Shown here: one piece after another, positions 36,095-44,795 of the stretch
Numbering within the stretch: the first letter of the stretch is position 1
Layout: every line of letters begins with the position of its first letter
NCBI GenBank assembly: GCA_965212525.1
Contig: CBDBVC010000032.1
Coordinates: 62,001 to 126,000, forward strand
Origin: SZUA-38 sp965212525
GTDB lineage: Bacteria; Pseudomonadota; Gammaproteobacteria; Xanthomonadales; SZUA-38
Direction: 5' to 3'
Length of the DNA: 64,000 bases
The notes under the pieces: model-generated
Told to the model about the DNA's origin: nothing
What the model saw: only the letters and a program-made list of their open reading frames with translations
Databases searched by the model: none
Translations under genes and position numbers: made by a program

Positions 36095-36334
36095 TTATTT
36101 GTCGACGTTGTTGTCGATGTAGTCAACGGCTTGCTGGACGCTAGTGATTTTCTCAGCTTCCTCGTCAGGAATCTCACACTCGAATTCTTCTTCCAGGGCC
36201 ATGACCAGTTCAACCGTGTCGAGAGAATCGGCACCCAGGTCATCAACGAATGATGTGGTTGGTGTCACTTCGTCTTCCGAAACACCCAGTTGTTCAACAA
36301 CAATCTTCTTTACCCGATCTTCAATGCTGCTCAT
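36095..36334 (-). CDS. acpP: Acyl carrier protein
   Basis: 79 residues, strongly acidic. The phosphopantetheine serine is S37 in LGADSLDTVELV. The start ATG 36334 follows a very strong ribosome binding site (AGGAGGT, about ten bases upstream), fitting one of the most abundant proteins of the cell. It sits between fabG and fabF with a 157-base leader that is AT-rich and has a possible -10 (TACAAT), so it is probably also transcribed from its own promoter. Confidence 0.98.
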   Translation of the reverse strand: MSSIEDRVKKIVVEQLGVSEDEVTPTTSFVDDLGADSLDTVELVMALEEEFECEIPDEEAEKITSVQQAVDYIDNNVDK

Positions 36335-36491
36335 TTTCGAAGTTACCTCCTACGGTAATAAAAAATGCGGACGTCATTGTATTTGAACTTGCATGCACGT
36401 GCTAGTAAAAACCGTTCAAATAAAATGAAACGCCTGTATCAAAAAATATTTAACTCTTATATTTCAGTAGCTTGCAGTTTCAAGTTAAAAC

Positions 36492-37235
36492 TCATGCCAT
36501 GTACATGCCACCGTTCACATGCAGCGTTTCACCGGTAATGTAAGCGGCCGAATCACCCGCCAGGAAGACCACTGCGCCGGCGATGTCACTCACCCGACCC
36601 AGACGGTTCAGCGGCACGCTGGCCAGCAGCGATTCTCGCTGAGATTCCTCCAGAGAACGCGTCATGTCGGTATCAATGAAACCAGGCGCCACCACATTGG
36701 CTGTAATTCCGCGTGAGCCGACTTCTCGTGCCAGTGATTTGGTGAAGGCGATGATCCCCGCCTTGGCCGCAGCATAGTTGGCCTGACCCGGATTACCCAT
36801 GACACCGATCACCGAAGCGATATTGATGATGCGACCGGAACGGGCCTTCATCATGCCACGCATGCAGGCCTTGCTGAGCTTGAACACTGACTTCAGGTTG
36901 GTGTTGATGACTGCATCCCAGTCCTCATCACTCATTCGCATCAGGATCTGGTCACGCGTGATACCTGCATTGTTGACCAGGATCTCGGGAGTCTCAGCGT
37001 TTTCTTTCATGGATAGCATCAGGGCATCAATGGATTCCGCATCGCTGACATCCAGTACTGCACCGCGCCCGCTGAATCCGGCGCTGGCCAGATGTTGACT
37101 GATCCGGTTTGCTCCCTCTTCACTGGTTGCCGTACCGATGACCGTGGCACCTGCCGATGCCAGTCCATCCAGAATCGCGGCTCCGATGCCACGGGAGGCC
37201 CCTGTTACCAGGGCAATTTTGTTTTCAAGACCCAT
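36492..37235 (-). CDS. fabG: 3-oxoacyl-ACP reductase FabG
   Basis: 247 residues. NADPH-dependent SDR enzyme that reduces beta-ketoacyl-ACP. TGASRGIG is at 11-18 and the catalytic S141, Y154 and K158 are in place (GQANYAAAKAG). Its ATG overlaps the fabD stop by one base (TAATG), so the two are coupled. Confidence 0.98.
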   Translation of the reverse strand: MGLENKIALVTGASRGIGAAILDGLASAGATVIGTATSEEGANRISQHLASAGFSGRGAVLDVSDAESIDALMLSMKENAETPEILVNNAGITRDQILMRMSDEDWDAVINTNLKSVFKLSKACMRGMMKARSGRIINIASVIGVMGNPGQANYAAAKAGIIAFTKSLAREVGSRGITANVVAPGFIDTDMTRSLEESQRESLLASVPLNRLGRVSDIAGAVVFLAGDSAAYITGETLHVNGGMYMA

Positions 37236-38176
37236 TAGTGTTCTCCTGTCACGGCGGCCACTGCCTTTTCCATTGAGGCCTGATCCACCAGTGCATGAGC
37301 ACCGGCACGGCGGTCATGTCGCCTGATCAGGCCGGTCAGCACCTTGCCCGGGCCGCATTCGATAAAACAGTCGACGCCATCAGCCGAGAAACGCTTCAGT
37401 GTTTCCGACCAGCGAACCGGCTGATAAAGCTGCCTGACCAGGGCGTCCCGAATCTGTTCCGGGCTCGCGCTGGCTGCAACATCGGCATTGTGAATCACAT
37501 CGACAAGCGGCCGCTTGAAATCGATGGCCTCCAGCTCCTGCACCAGGCTGTCGGCTGCAGGCTTCATCAGGGCACAATGTGATGGCACACTGACACTCAG
37601 CGGTATCACCTTGCGTGCGCCAGCCTCGCCAGCCATTGCCGAGGCCCTCTCCACAGCAGCCGTGTGGCCGGCAATGACAATCTGGCCATCGGCATTGATA
37701 TTGGCCGCAGACACAACCTCGTCGCCTGCGGCCTGAACACAGAGTTCATCAAGTGTTTCAGGATCAAGGCCGAGGATCGCCGCCATGCTGCCGGTGCCGG
37801 CAGGCACGGCCGATTGCATCAGCTGCCCTCGCCTGTTCACCAGGCGGATGGCATCTGCCAGAGCGATCGAGCTGGCGCAGACCAGCGCAGAATATTCGCC
37901 CAGGCTGTGCCCGGCCATGATCGTCGGTCGACTATCCGTGAGTGAATTCCAGACTACCGATGTCGCAACCGATGCAGCCAGCAAGGCCGGCTGTGTCAGT
38001 TCAGTTCGGTTCAGTTCCTCTTCAGGCCCCGAAGTCACAAGTGCCCACAGATCCCTGCCAAGTGCTTCGGATGCCTCTTCGAAAACGGCTCTGACCTGTG
38101 GATAGGCCGAGCCCAGGGCATCCATCATGCCGACGGATTGTGATCCCTGACCCGGGAATACAAATGCAATTGTCAT
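37235..38176 (-). CDS. fabD: Malonyl-CoA:ACP transacylase
   Basis: 313 residues from ATG 38176 (MTIAFVFPGQGSQ); the frame is open to 38299 but the extra part overlaps fabH's end. It loads malonate on ACP. The nucleophile is S91 in GHSLGEYSA, and the catalytic His lies in VSVPSHCALM. It follows fabH by 22 bases and overlaps fabG by one. Confidence 0.97.
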   Translation of the reverse strand: MTIAFVFPGQGSQSVGMMDALGSAYPQVRAVFEEASEALGRDLWALVTSGPEEELNRTELTQPALLAASVATSVVWNSLTDSRPTIMAGHSLGEYSALVCASSIALADAIRLVNRRGQLMQSAVPAGTGSMAAILGLDPETLDELCVQAAGDEVVSAANINADGQIVIAGHTAAVERASAMAGEAGARKVIPLSVSVPSHCALMKPAADSLVQELEAIDFKRPLVDVIHNADVAASASPEQIRDALVRQLYQPVRWSETLKRFSADGVDCFIECGPGKVLTGLIRRHDRRAGAHALVDQASMEKAVAAVTGEH

Positions 38177-38198
38177 GATGACCAGATTCCTGTGATCG

Positions 38199-39182
38199 CT
38201 AGTAGTTGAGCAGAACCGAGCCCCAGGTGAATCCGCCACCAAAGGCTTCCAGCAGCAGTGTTTCGCCGCGCTTGACCTTGCCAGACCGGATTGCTTCATC
38301 CAGAGCCAGCGGCACAGAGCCCGAGGAGGTATTGCCGTGCTTGTCGACGGTGATAATCACGCGTTCCTCGGGCATGTTCAGCTTCTTGGCGGTTGCCCTG
38401 ATGATGCGAAGATTGGCCTGATGAGGAATCAGCCAGTCGATGTCGGATTTGTCCAGGTTGTTCTTTTCCAGCGTTTCGTCAACGATCTGTCCCAGCGTCC
38501 TGACGGCCACCTTGAACACTTCATTGCCCTTCATGCGCACATGAACACCGCCGTTGCCTTCGGCCTTGAACCCCTTGGATACCCCGACCTCGGTGCACAG
38601 CAGGTCGGCATAACCACCGCTGGCATGGATGTGGGTTGACAGTATGCCCGGTTCATCACTGACCTCGAGCACACAGGCACCGGCACCATCCCCGAACAGT
38701 ACGGCTGTTCCACGGTCTTCCCAGTCGATCATTCGGGTCAGGGTTTCTGCACCGACGACCAGTGCCCGTTTTGAGTCACCGCACTTGATGAACTTGTCCG
38801 CCACACTCATGGCGTAGATGAAGCCCGAACAGGCCGCATTGACGTCCATGGCCGAGATGCCGTCCATGCCGAGACGGTGCTGCAGCAGACAGGCTGTCGA
38901 AGGAAACACCAGATCAGGCGTCGTGGTGCCCACAATCAGAAAATCGATATCTTCGGCTTTCAGACCAGCCGCATCGAGTGCATTCCGTGCTGCCTGCTCT
39001 GCCAGATCACAGGTAGTCTCACCCTCTTCAACCAGATGTCGCTGCCGAATACCCGTACGCGTCACAATCCAGTCATCGGTGGTATCCATCATGGATTCCA
39101 GATCCTGGTTGGTCAGCACCTTCTCGGGAAGATAGCTTCCCGTTCCAATTATTTTCGAATATTTCAGGGTCTTCTCTCCCAT
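38199..39182 (-). CDS. fabH: Beta-ketoacyl-ACP synthase III
   Basis: 327 residues. Starts fatty-acid synthesis by joining acetyl-CoA and malonyl-ACP. Catalytic C118 is in NAACSGFIYA, and the His and Asn are in PHQANLRI and HGNTSSGSVP. plsX, which normally separates rpmF from fabH, is missing, and a terminator stands in the 200-base gap, so fabH probably starts its own transcript. The region just before fabH shows a CTGACC/GGTCAG stem but no clear promoter. Confidence 0.97.
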   Translation of the reverse strand: MGEKTLKYSKIIGTGSYLPEKVLTNQDLESMMDTTDDWIVTRTGIRQRHLVEEGETTCDLAEQAARNALDAAGLKAEDIDFLIVGTTTPDLVFPSTACLLQHRLGMDGISAMDVNAACSGFIYAMSVADKFIKCGDSKRALVVGAETLTRMIDWEDRGTAVLFGDGAGACVLEVSDEPGILSTHIHASGGYADLLCTEVGVSKGFKAEGNGGVHVRMKGNEVFKVAVRTLGQIVDETLEKNNLDKSDIDWLIPHQANLRIIRATAKKLNMPEERVIITVDKHGNTSSGSVPLALDEAIRSGKVKRGETLLLEAFGGGFTWGSVLLNY

Positions 39183-39320
39183 CTCACCAGCCCCTGACCG
39201 GGGTCAGTCACTCATGCTAACAGAATGATCCGAGTCTGTGCCACAGATCTCGGTCACCACAGCCGGAGTCAGAACGTCCTGTACAGGCAATGTCCGGCGT
39301 AAGGCAGGCCATGCGGCAAT

Positions 39321-39352
39321 AAAAAAATGCCGCTGATCTGAATCAACGGCAT
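39321..39352 (-). terminator. Intrinsic terminator after rpmF
   Basis: Read leftwards, ATGCCGTTGAT - TCAG - ATCAGCGGCAT is followed by seven T. It ends the yceD-rpmF transcript before fabH, where plsX would usually be. Confidence 0.9.
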
Positions 39353-39382
39353 CCTGTCCTGCTCAATCGACTGGTGGTCGAT

Positions 39383-39580
39383 CTATTCGTCTTCGTCGAA
39401 CAGCTCGATTTCCTGATCGATTACCTTGCGACCACGATAGTAACCTTCGGCACTGACGTGATGACGACGGTGAACTTCACCGGTCTCCGGCTCGATCGAA
39501 AGCGTGGGCGCCTTGAGTTTGTCATGTCCACGCCTCATGCCTCGTGTGGAGGGCGTTCTGCGACTCTTTTGAACTGCCAT
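39383..39580 (-). CDS. rpmF: 50S ribosomal protein L32
   Basis: 65 residues (E. coli 57, the extra at the acidic C-terminus). The opening MAVQKSRRTPSTRGMRRGHD is diagnostic. It belongs to the zinc-free class: there are no paired Cys. It follows yceD by 20 bases, and its transcript ends at the terminator at 39321-39352. Confidence 0.98.
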   Translation of the reverse strand: MAVQKSRRTPSTRGMRRGHDKLKAPTLSIEPETGEVHRRHHVSAEGYYRGRKVIDQEIELFDEDE

Positions 39581-39600
39581 TGGATTGCTCCTGTTATGTC

Positions 39601-40176
39601 TTAATTTCTGTCTTTTGTCTGCTTCAGTTGCCCAAGCACCGCAAACGGGTTCTTGTCCTCGGCAACCGCTTCGTCTGGAATTTCCAGACCAAATCCCTGA
39701 TGTACCGGCTCACCTTCCTTCACCGGAACCAGTGGCAGGGCCAGTATCAGCTCATCCTCGATCAGTGTCACCAGCTTGAAGGGTGTCTCCTGAATCAGGT
39801 ATGGCTCATACTGTTCCGGCAATGCGGCATCATCATCCATGTTTTCAATCAGTCCCAGCGTACTGTCGCGCTCGATGTTCAGTTCGAACGGCTCCAGTGA
39901 ACGCTGGCAAATCATGGCCAGTGTCGTCCTGATCCCGATGCTGCAGTACATGATGCCTGTTTCATCGAGACCAAATTCCATATTAAAATGCACCTCACGA
40001 TCACTAGCAGCATCCAGCTGCGCCTGATCATCGGTACCATGCCCCGTCCCAGTGGACTGGCGGTCCAGGATTTCCTGTAACCGGACCATTCTGGCGATTG
40101 GCCAGCTGCCACTGAATCCACGGCGGTTTTTGGCGAGTTGCCGTAAATCGGCAAACTCCGGAATATCCCTGGACAT
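39601..40176 (-). CDS. yceD: YceD/DUF177 family protein, ribosome-linked
   Basis: 191 residues. DUF177 proteins stand upstream of rpmF across bacteria and have been linked to 23S rRNA accumulation. The central R.C.R..P- and FAxLxxLK-type end (NPFAVLGQLKQTK) match the family. There is no ribosome binding site at the ATG, but a TATAAT (leftward) lies at 40186-40191, only about ten bases upstream, so the mRNA may be nearly leaderless. It is divergent from maf. Confidence 0.9.
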   Translation of the reverse strand: MSRDIPEFADLRQLAKNRRGFSGSWPIARMVRLQEILDRQSTGTGHGTDDQAQLDAASDREVHFNMEFGLDETGIMYCSIGIRTTLAMICQRSLEPFELNIERDSTLGLIENMDDDAALPEQYEPYLIQETPFKLVTLIEDELILALPLVPVKEGEPVHQGFGLEIPDEAVAEDKNPFAVLGQLKQTKDRN

Positions 40177-40238
40177 AAGCGGTCAATTATAACTGTTGTT
40201 AAATGACACAGTAAAGTAAAAAAACAGATGTCTGAGCA

Positions 40239-40841
40239 ATGAACACAAGCAACTTACACGGCCAAAAGCGCCTGATACTGGCCTCGGGATCAACCTACCG
40301 GGCCAGTCAACTGTCACAACTGGGCATCGAGTTCAGTCAGATTCCCGCCGATGTGGATGAATCACATCAGGTCGATGAACCTGCAGACAGGTTGGCTGAA
40401 CGACTGGCGACGCTCAAGATGCGCGTCATTTCAGACACTCATCCGCATGCCATCGTGATTGGCAGTGACCAGACTGCGGTCTGTCGTGACCGGATTCTTG
40501 GCAAGCCCGGCAGTGTTGCCCGGGCTTGTGAGCAACTTGAGTGGTGCCAGGGCGATGTGATTGATTTTCATACAGCCGTGTCTGTCTGGTTGCCCGATGA
40601 GCAGACGGCAGGCAGTCACCTGGAACATATACAGGTGCGCATGCGCGAACTGAGCCCGCAGGAAATTGAACGCTATGTGGCGCGTGATGAGCCACTCAAC
40701 TGTGCCGGCTCGTTCAAGATGGAATCGCTCGGCATCAGCCTGTTCGAGTCAGTCCGCAGTGATGACCCATCGGCCTTGATTGGCCTGCCGCTGATCGGGC
40801 TGTGCCGTCTGTTGCGTCGTGCCGGCATTTCATTGCCCTAG
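40239..40841 (+). CDS. yceF: Maf-family nucleotide pyrophosphatase (YceF type)
   Basis: 200 residues. Maf proteins remove pyrophosphate from (modified) nucleoside triphosphates; E. coli YceF prefers m7GTP. Signatures: LASGSTYRASQL, the catalytic GSDQTAV and LNCAGSFKMES. It is divergent from yceD-rpmF as in E. coli. Its stop overlaps that of the facing glycosyltransferase gene. Confidence 0.94.
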   Translation: MNTSNLHGQKRLILASGSTYRASQLSQLGIEFSQIPADVDESHQVDEPADRLAERLATLKMRVISDTHPHAIVIGSDQTAVCRDRILGKPGSVARACEQLEWCQGDVIDFHTAVSVWLPDEQTAGSHLEHIQVRMRELSPQEIERYVARDEPLNCAGSFKMESLGISLFESVRSDDPSALIGLPLIGLCRLLRRAGISLP

Positions 40842-42748
40842 TCGGCAGCCGGAGTGGAGTTCGCAGAACCGGTCAGGCTCAGTGTGACACTGTCGAGCAG
40901 CACACTGGCGCCATCCCAGGTTTCGATCATGACCTCCAGCTGAGACTCACCCGGTGTCATTGTGGACAGGTCAATATTGCCACTGAACCCGAAGAATGGC
41001 TCATTCGGGTCGGAGACATCGGGGAACACACGCTTCACACCCAGATGTTCCTGTCCGTAGTCAAGCTCACCTGCAGGCACGCCATCGACGGTGACCGCAA
41101 TTCGCCTGATCGGGCTGTGTTCACTCACCGCCCAGCCAGATAGCCGTACCGTTTGACTGACCAGATCGCCATCCAGTGGCTGATCCAGATAGCCGAACGC
41201 TGGCCGGTCACAGCGACCATTACCCGGAGGTGATACCGAGAACAGCTGAAATCGCTTGTCACCATTCAGATAAGTCAGCTCGGTGATCCAGCTCAGGTCA
41301 AACTGGTCACACAGTGCATCGAAGCGCCCTGCCCGGTCCCTGAACGCAGTTGCCAGCGGCTCGGTGACCAGAATGCCCCGCCAGTCACCGTCAGGCAGGG
41401 ATGAGGCACCCAGTGACCAGAGTTCGAGTTGCACCTGACGGCCATGCTTGCTGTTGATTGGATGATCAAGCACCACCAGTTTGTCTTCGCCCTGGTGGAA
41501 TGCCCACTGTGCTGCCGGCATGAAATTGTCCATGATGATCCAGGCTGTCGATTCATCTGAAAAGGTCAGTGCATCGATTTCAGTCTTCAGATCCTCGACA
41601 AATGACGACCAGCCAATCAGGTTCTCAGGCAGGTACTTCCGCGACTTCAGCCATGCCTCCTGATTCAGCTGGATGCGCGATAACTGAAACGACAATGCAA
41701 GTGTGACCAGCAGAGCCATCGCAATGGCAACAGGTACAGCAATGCGGATGGCACGGTCCATGCCGGCTGACTGTCCGTCAGTCTGACTATTCCGGACCAT
41801 TCCGGCCAGCATCACACTCAATGGCAGATAGGCGGCAAGCGGCCAGTGAAAATCCGTGCGGTGCTGATCAGCCCACAGGCCAACAAGCCAGTAGGTCAGC
41901 AACGGCAACAGCCCCGCCCACATCAGCAATCGTTGCTCGGCTTTGCGATAGCCAGTGATGGCTGCAATCAGCAACAGAATATACAGCAGCGGTGTCACCA
42001 CCATCATCTGGATCAGCGGCTGCACCAGACCCTGAGACTGAAAGGTCCAGGGGTGACGCTCAATCAGCTGAAATCCGGTGTTGGCGAATCCATTATCCAG
42101 ATCAAACAGCAACAGCGGCAGTAATCCGGTCATTCCCAGCAGTAGTGCCGCCCAGGGAAGCGGCCGGCGCATCCAGTGTCGCAATTGCGGGTCGAGCAGA
42201 AACAGCAGGGCCGTCGCCAGCAGCAGCACACCAAAGCGCAGGTGCGTGAGCAAGCCCAGCGAAATGAAGAGACCAGCCAGTAACCAGGCGACTGCGTGTC
42301 CGCGGATGGCCTTTGTCAGTGAGATCAGCAGCGCCACCCAGAACAGGTTGATCCAGACGTCCGGCAGTGCATACAGCCCCATGGTGCCCAGCAGCGGTAT
42401 CGACAGTGAGATCAGGCCCGCCAGCCAGGCCAGCCCCCCGTTCAGGTAGAGCCTGGCCAGCCAGACGACCAGCAATGGGATAGAGGCACTGGCCAGAATG
42501 GTCAGCGTCCTGATTCCGGCAATGCTGTGACCGAACAGCCATTCACTCAGTGCAATCATCCATGCCGTCATCGGCGGCAGATCGGAATAGGACCATGCCA
42601 GATGAACCGATTCCCACCAGTAAAAGGCTTCGTCACCGAACAGATCCGAGACTGACGCATACCAGAACTTGAATCCGGTCAGTAACAGCCACGGAATCAG
42701 AAAAAAGACAAAATGACGATTTTCTGATCTGAATGGCTGGACGTTCAC
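40838..42748 (-). CDS. GT39-type membrane glycosyltransferase with C-terminal beta domain
   Basis: 636 residues with about ten membrane segments in residues 12-355. The first loop has DEAFYWWESVHLAWSYSDLP, the acidic/aromatic signature of the ArnT/PMT (GT39/GT83) family, whose members move sugars from polyprenyl phosphate to periplasmic acceptors. The last 100 residues (TVRLSGWAVSEHSPIRRIAV...VDGVPAGELDYG...) form a beta-rich, non-membrane domain, probably in the periplasm. The acceptor is unknown: glycan, lipid A and protein are all possible. It converges with maf and is divergent from moxR by 77 bases. Confidence 0.82.
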   Translation of the reverse strand: MNVQPFRSENRHFVFFLIPWLLLTGFKFWYASVSDLFGDEAFYWWESVHLAWSYSDLPPMTAWMIALSEWLFGHSIAGIRTLTILASASIPLLVVWLARLYLNGGLAWLAGLISLSIPLLGTMGLYALPDVWINLFWVALLISLTKAIRGHAVAWLLAGLFISLGLLTHLRFGVLLLATALLFLLDPQLRHWMRRPLPWAALLLGMTGLLPLLLFDLDNGFANTGFQLIERHPWTFQSQGLVQPLIQMMVVTPLLYILLLIAAITGYRKAEQRLLMWAGLLPLLTYWLVGLWADQHRTDFHWPLAAYLPLSVMLAGMVRNSQTDGQSAGMDRAIRIAVPVAIAMALLVTLALSFQLSRIQLNQEAWLKSRKYLPENLIGWSSFVEDLKTEIDALTFSDESTAWIIMDNFMPAAQWAFHQGEDKLVVLDHPINSKHGRQVQLELWSLGASSLPDGDWRGILVTEPLATAFRDRAGRFDALCDQFDLSWITELTYLNGDKRFQLFSVSPPGNGRCDRPAFGYLDQPLDGDLVSQTVRLSGWAVSEHSPIRRIAVTVDGVPAGELDYGQEHLGVKRVFPDVSDPNEPFFGFSGNIDLSTMTPGESQLEVMIETWDGASVLLDSVTLSLTGSANSTPAAD

Positions 42749-42825
42749 CTAAAATCCCCGAACTTTTGTGATACTTTACAGTCCTGGGAACTGATTCCTG
42801 AACATGGACCGGAGCAGCAACTCAC

Positions 42826-43785
42826 ATGCCAGAAAGCATCACTAGTCAACCTGTCAGCCTTGCACAGGAAAACATTGACGCACTCAATGCGTTTCTCACA
42901 CAGATGAACACAGTCGTTGTGGGCAAGGAGCACGTCATCAGTCTTGCCGCCTGTTGTCTGCTTGCTGAAGGTCATTTGCTGATCGAAGATATCCCGGGTG
43001 TCGGCAAGACCACTCTGGCTCAGAGTCTTGCCCGTTCTGCTGGGCTGGATTATAGCCGAATCCAGTTCACCAGCGACATGCTGCCGGCCGATATTCTGGG
43101 CCTGTCCATCTACAGTCGCAAGCGTGAATCGTTCGATTTCCATCCCGGGCCCATTTTCTCCGAACTGGTACTGGCCGACGAAGTCAATCGTGCTACCCCG
43201 AAAACACAGAGTGCGCTACTTGAAGCCATGGCGGAAAACCAGGTCAGTATCGAGGGTGAGACTCGCCAGTTGCCCAGACCGTTCTTCGTCATTGCCACAC
43301 AGAATCCGGTCGATCTGGCCGGTACGTTCCCGCTGCCCGATTCCCAGCTCGATCGCTTCCTGATGCGGCTGTCAATGGGTTATCCGGCACGTGAAGCTGA
43401 ACGGGACCTGCTGCAGAATCCCGATCGTTCATCCATCATGAACAATCTCTCTGCAGTCATGACCCGGGATCAGATGTCGGCACTGCAGCAACAGGCACGC
43501 TCGGTCAAGACCACCGATGCACTGATCGACTACATACTGGCACTGGTCAATGCGTCCAGAAACCATTCGGCAGTGCGAACCGGCATGTCTCCACGCTCCT
43601 CACTGGCGCTACTCAGCTGCACCCGTGCCTGGGCTGTCATGCAGGGCAGAAATTATGCCATACCGGAGGACGTGCAGGCCGTATTTTCGTCGGTGGCCAC
43701 TCACCGCATCAATCTGATTTCCGGATCCGAGATCAGTGCGGAACAACTCACCCACGAACTTGTCAGGGAAGTACCGATTCCCTGA
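42826..43785 (+). CDS. MoxR-family AAA+ ATPase
   Basis: 319 residues. Walker A EDIPGVGKTTLAQ at about 55-66, Walker B LVLADEVNRA near 117, plus IATQNPVDLAGTFPLPDSQLDRFLMR. MoxR ATPases act as chaperones, usually with neighbouring DUF58 and, here, TgpA-type proteins. It is the first of a three-gene cassette (38 bases to the DUF58 gene). The family's exact substrate is unknown. Confidence 0.94.
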   Translation: MPESITSQPVSLAQENIDALNAFLTQMNTVVVGKEHVISLAACCLLAEGHLLIEDIPGVGKTTLAQSLARSAGLDYSRIQFTSDMLPADILGLSIYSRKRESFDFHPGPIFSELVLADEVNRATPKTQSALLEAMAENQVSIEGETRQLPRPFFVIATQNPVDLAGTFPLPDSQLDRFLMRLSMGYPAREAERDLLQNPDRSSIMNNLSAVMTRDQMSALQQQARSVKTTDALIDYILALVNASRNHSAVRTGMSPRSSLALLSCTRAWAVMQGRNYAIPEDVQAVFSSVATHRINLISGSEISAEQLTHELVREVPIP

Positions 43786-43822
43786 TGCAGCACCTTTGTG
43801 AGCTGAACGACTGGCATAACGC

Positions 43823-44791
43823 ATGAAACTGTTTCGATTCGACTGGCAGGGCTGGAGTTATCGCATGCTGACCAAGTTCAGCAAGCACCGACCGGCTGTG
43901 AAGCTGCCGATCCATATTCCGAGTCGGCGAATCTATGTCGTACCGACAAAATTCGGGATCTTCTTCGGCATACTGCTGCTGATCATGCTGCTGGGTTCGC
44001 TCAACTACAACAACAACATGGCGCTGATGATGACATTCCTGCTCAGCGGTTTCATGTTGCTGATACCCATTTACACCGTACGGAACCTGTCGGGCCTGGA
44101 AGTGCTGCATGTCAATGCCTCGCCGGTATTCGCCGGCGAACCGGCACAGTTCGTGGTCACACTCAGAAACCGCTTCAAGACGGCCAGACCAATGCTCTGG
44201 GGTCGCCATACCGGCACCACATCCCTCGTCGGCATCTCGGCAGAATCAACGGCAGAGCTTGCGATCGAGATTGACACCAGCGCTCGCGGCTGGATGGCCT
44301 TCAAGCGCAGCCAGTTGTACACCACTTATCCTGTTGGTCTGTTTTATGCCTGGGCCTGGCTGATACCGGATGTCCGCTGCCTGGTCTATCCCAGACCCGA
44401 GAAGAACGCCCCGCAGATTCCCATCGGCTCACACGATTCCACCGGACAACCGGAACGCAAGGGGGATGAGGAATGGGCCGGTCTGCGTGAATACGCACCC
44501 GGTGACCCATCCCGTCTGCTGGCATGGAAGGTGGTGGCACGAACCGATGAACTGACCTCCAAGGTATTTTCCGACCATCAGAACCAGGAAGTCACACTCG
44601 ATTATGACCAGATCGAAGGCGGTGATGTCGAAATGCGACTGTCACGGCTGTGCGCCTGGGTGCTGAAGGCATCGGGTGACAAACTGCACTATTCACTGAA
44701 ACTGCCAGGTCAGGTCATTCCGATGGGACACGGTGATCAGCACCAGCACACGTGTCTGCTGGCGCTGGCCGAGTTCAAGGCAGCAGGATAA
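43823..44791 (+). CDS. DUF58 membrane protein
   Basis: 322 residues with two membrane segments at about residues 45-85. The DUF58 motif GDEEWAGLREYAPGDPSRLLAWK near 213-235 is clear. Such proteins have a VWA-like fold and pair with MoxR. The start and end abut moxR and the transglutaminase gene (TAA, then ATG after four bases). Role unknown beyond membrane assembly or stress. Confidence 0.92.
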   Translation: MKLFRFDWQGWSYRMLTKFSKHRPAVKLPIHIPSRRIYVVPTKFGIFFGILLLIMLLGSLNYNNNMALMMTFLLSGFMLLIPIYTVRNLSGLEVLHVNASPVFAGEPAQFVVTLRNRFKTARPMLWGRHTGTTSLVGISAESTAELAIEIDTSARGWMAFKRSQLYTTYPVGLFYAWAWLIPDVRCLVYPRPEKNAPQIPIGSHDSTGQPERKGDEEWAGLREYAPGDPSRLLAWKVVARTDELTSKVFSDHQNQEVTLDYDQIEGGDVEMRLSRLCAWVLKASGDKLHYSLKLPGQVIPMGHGDQHQHTCLLALAEFKAAG

Positions 44792-44795
44792 CAGC

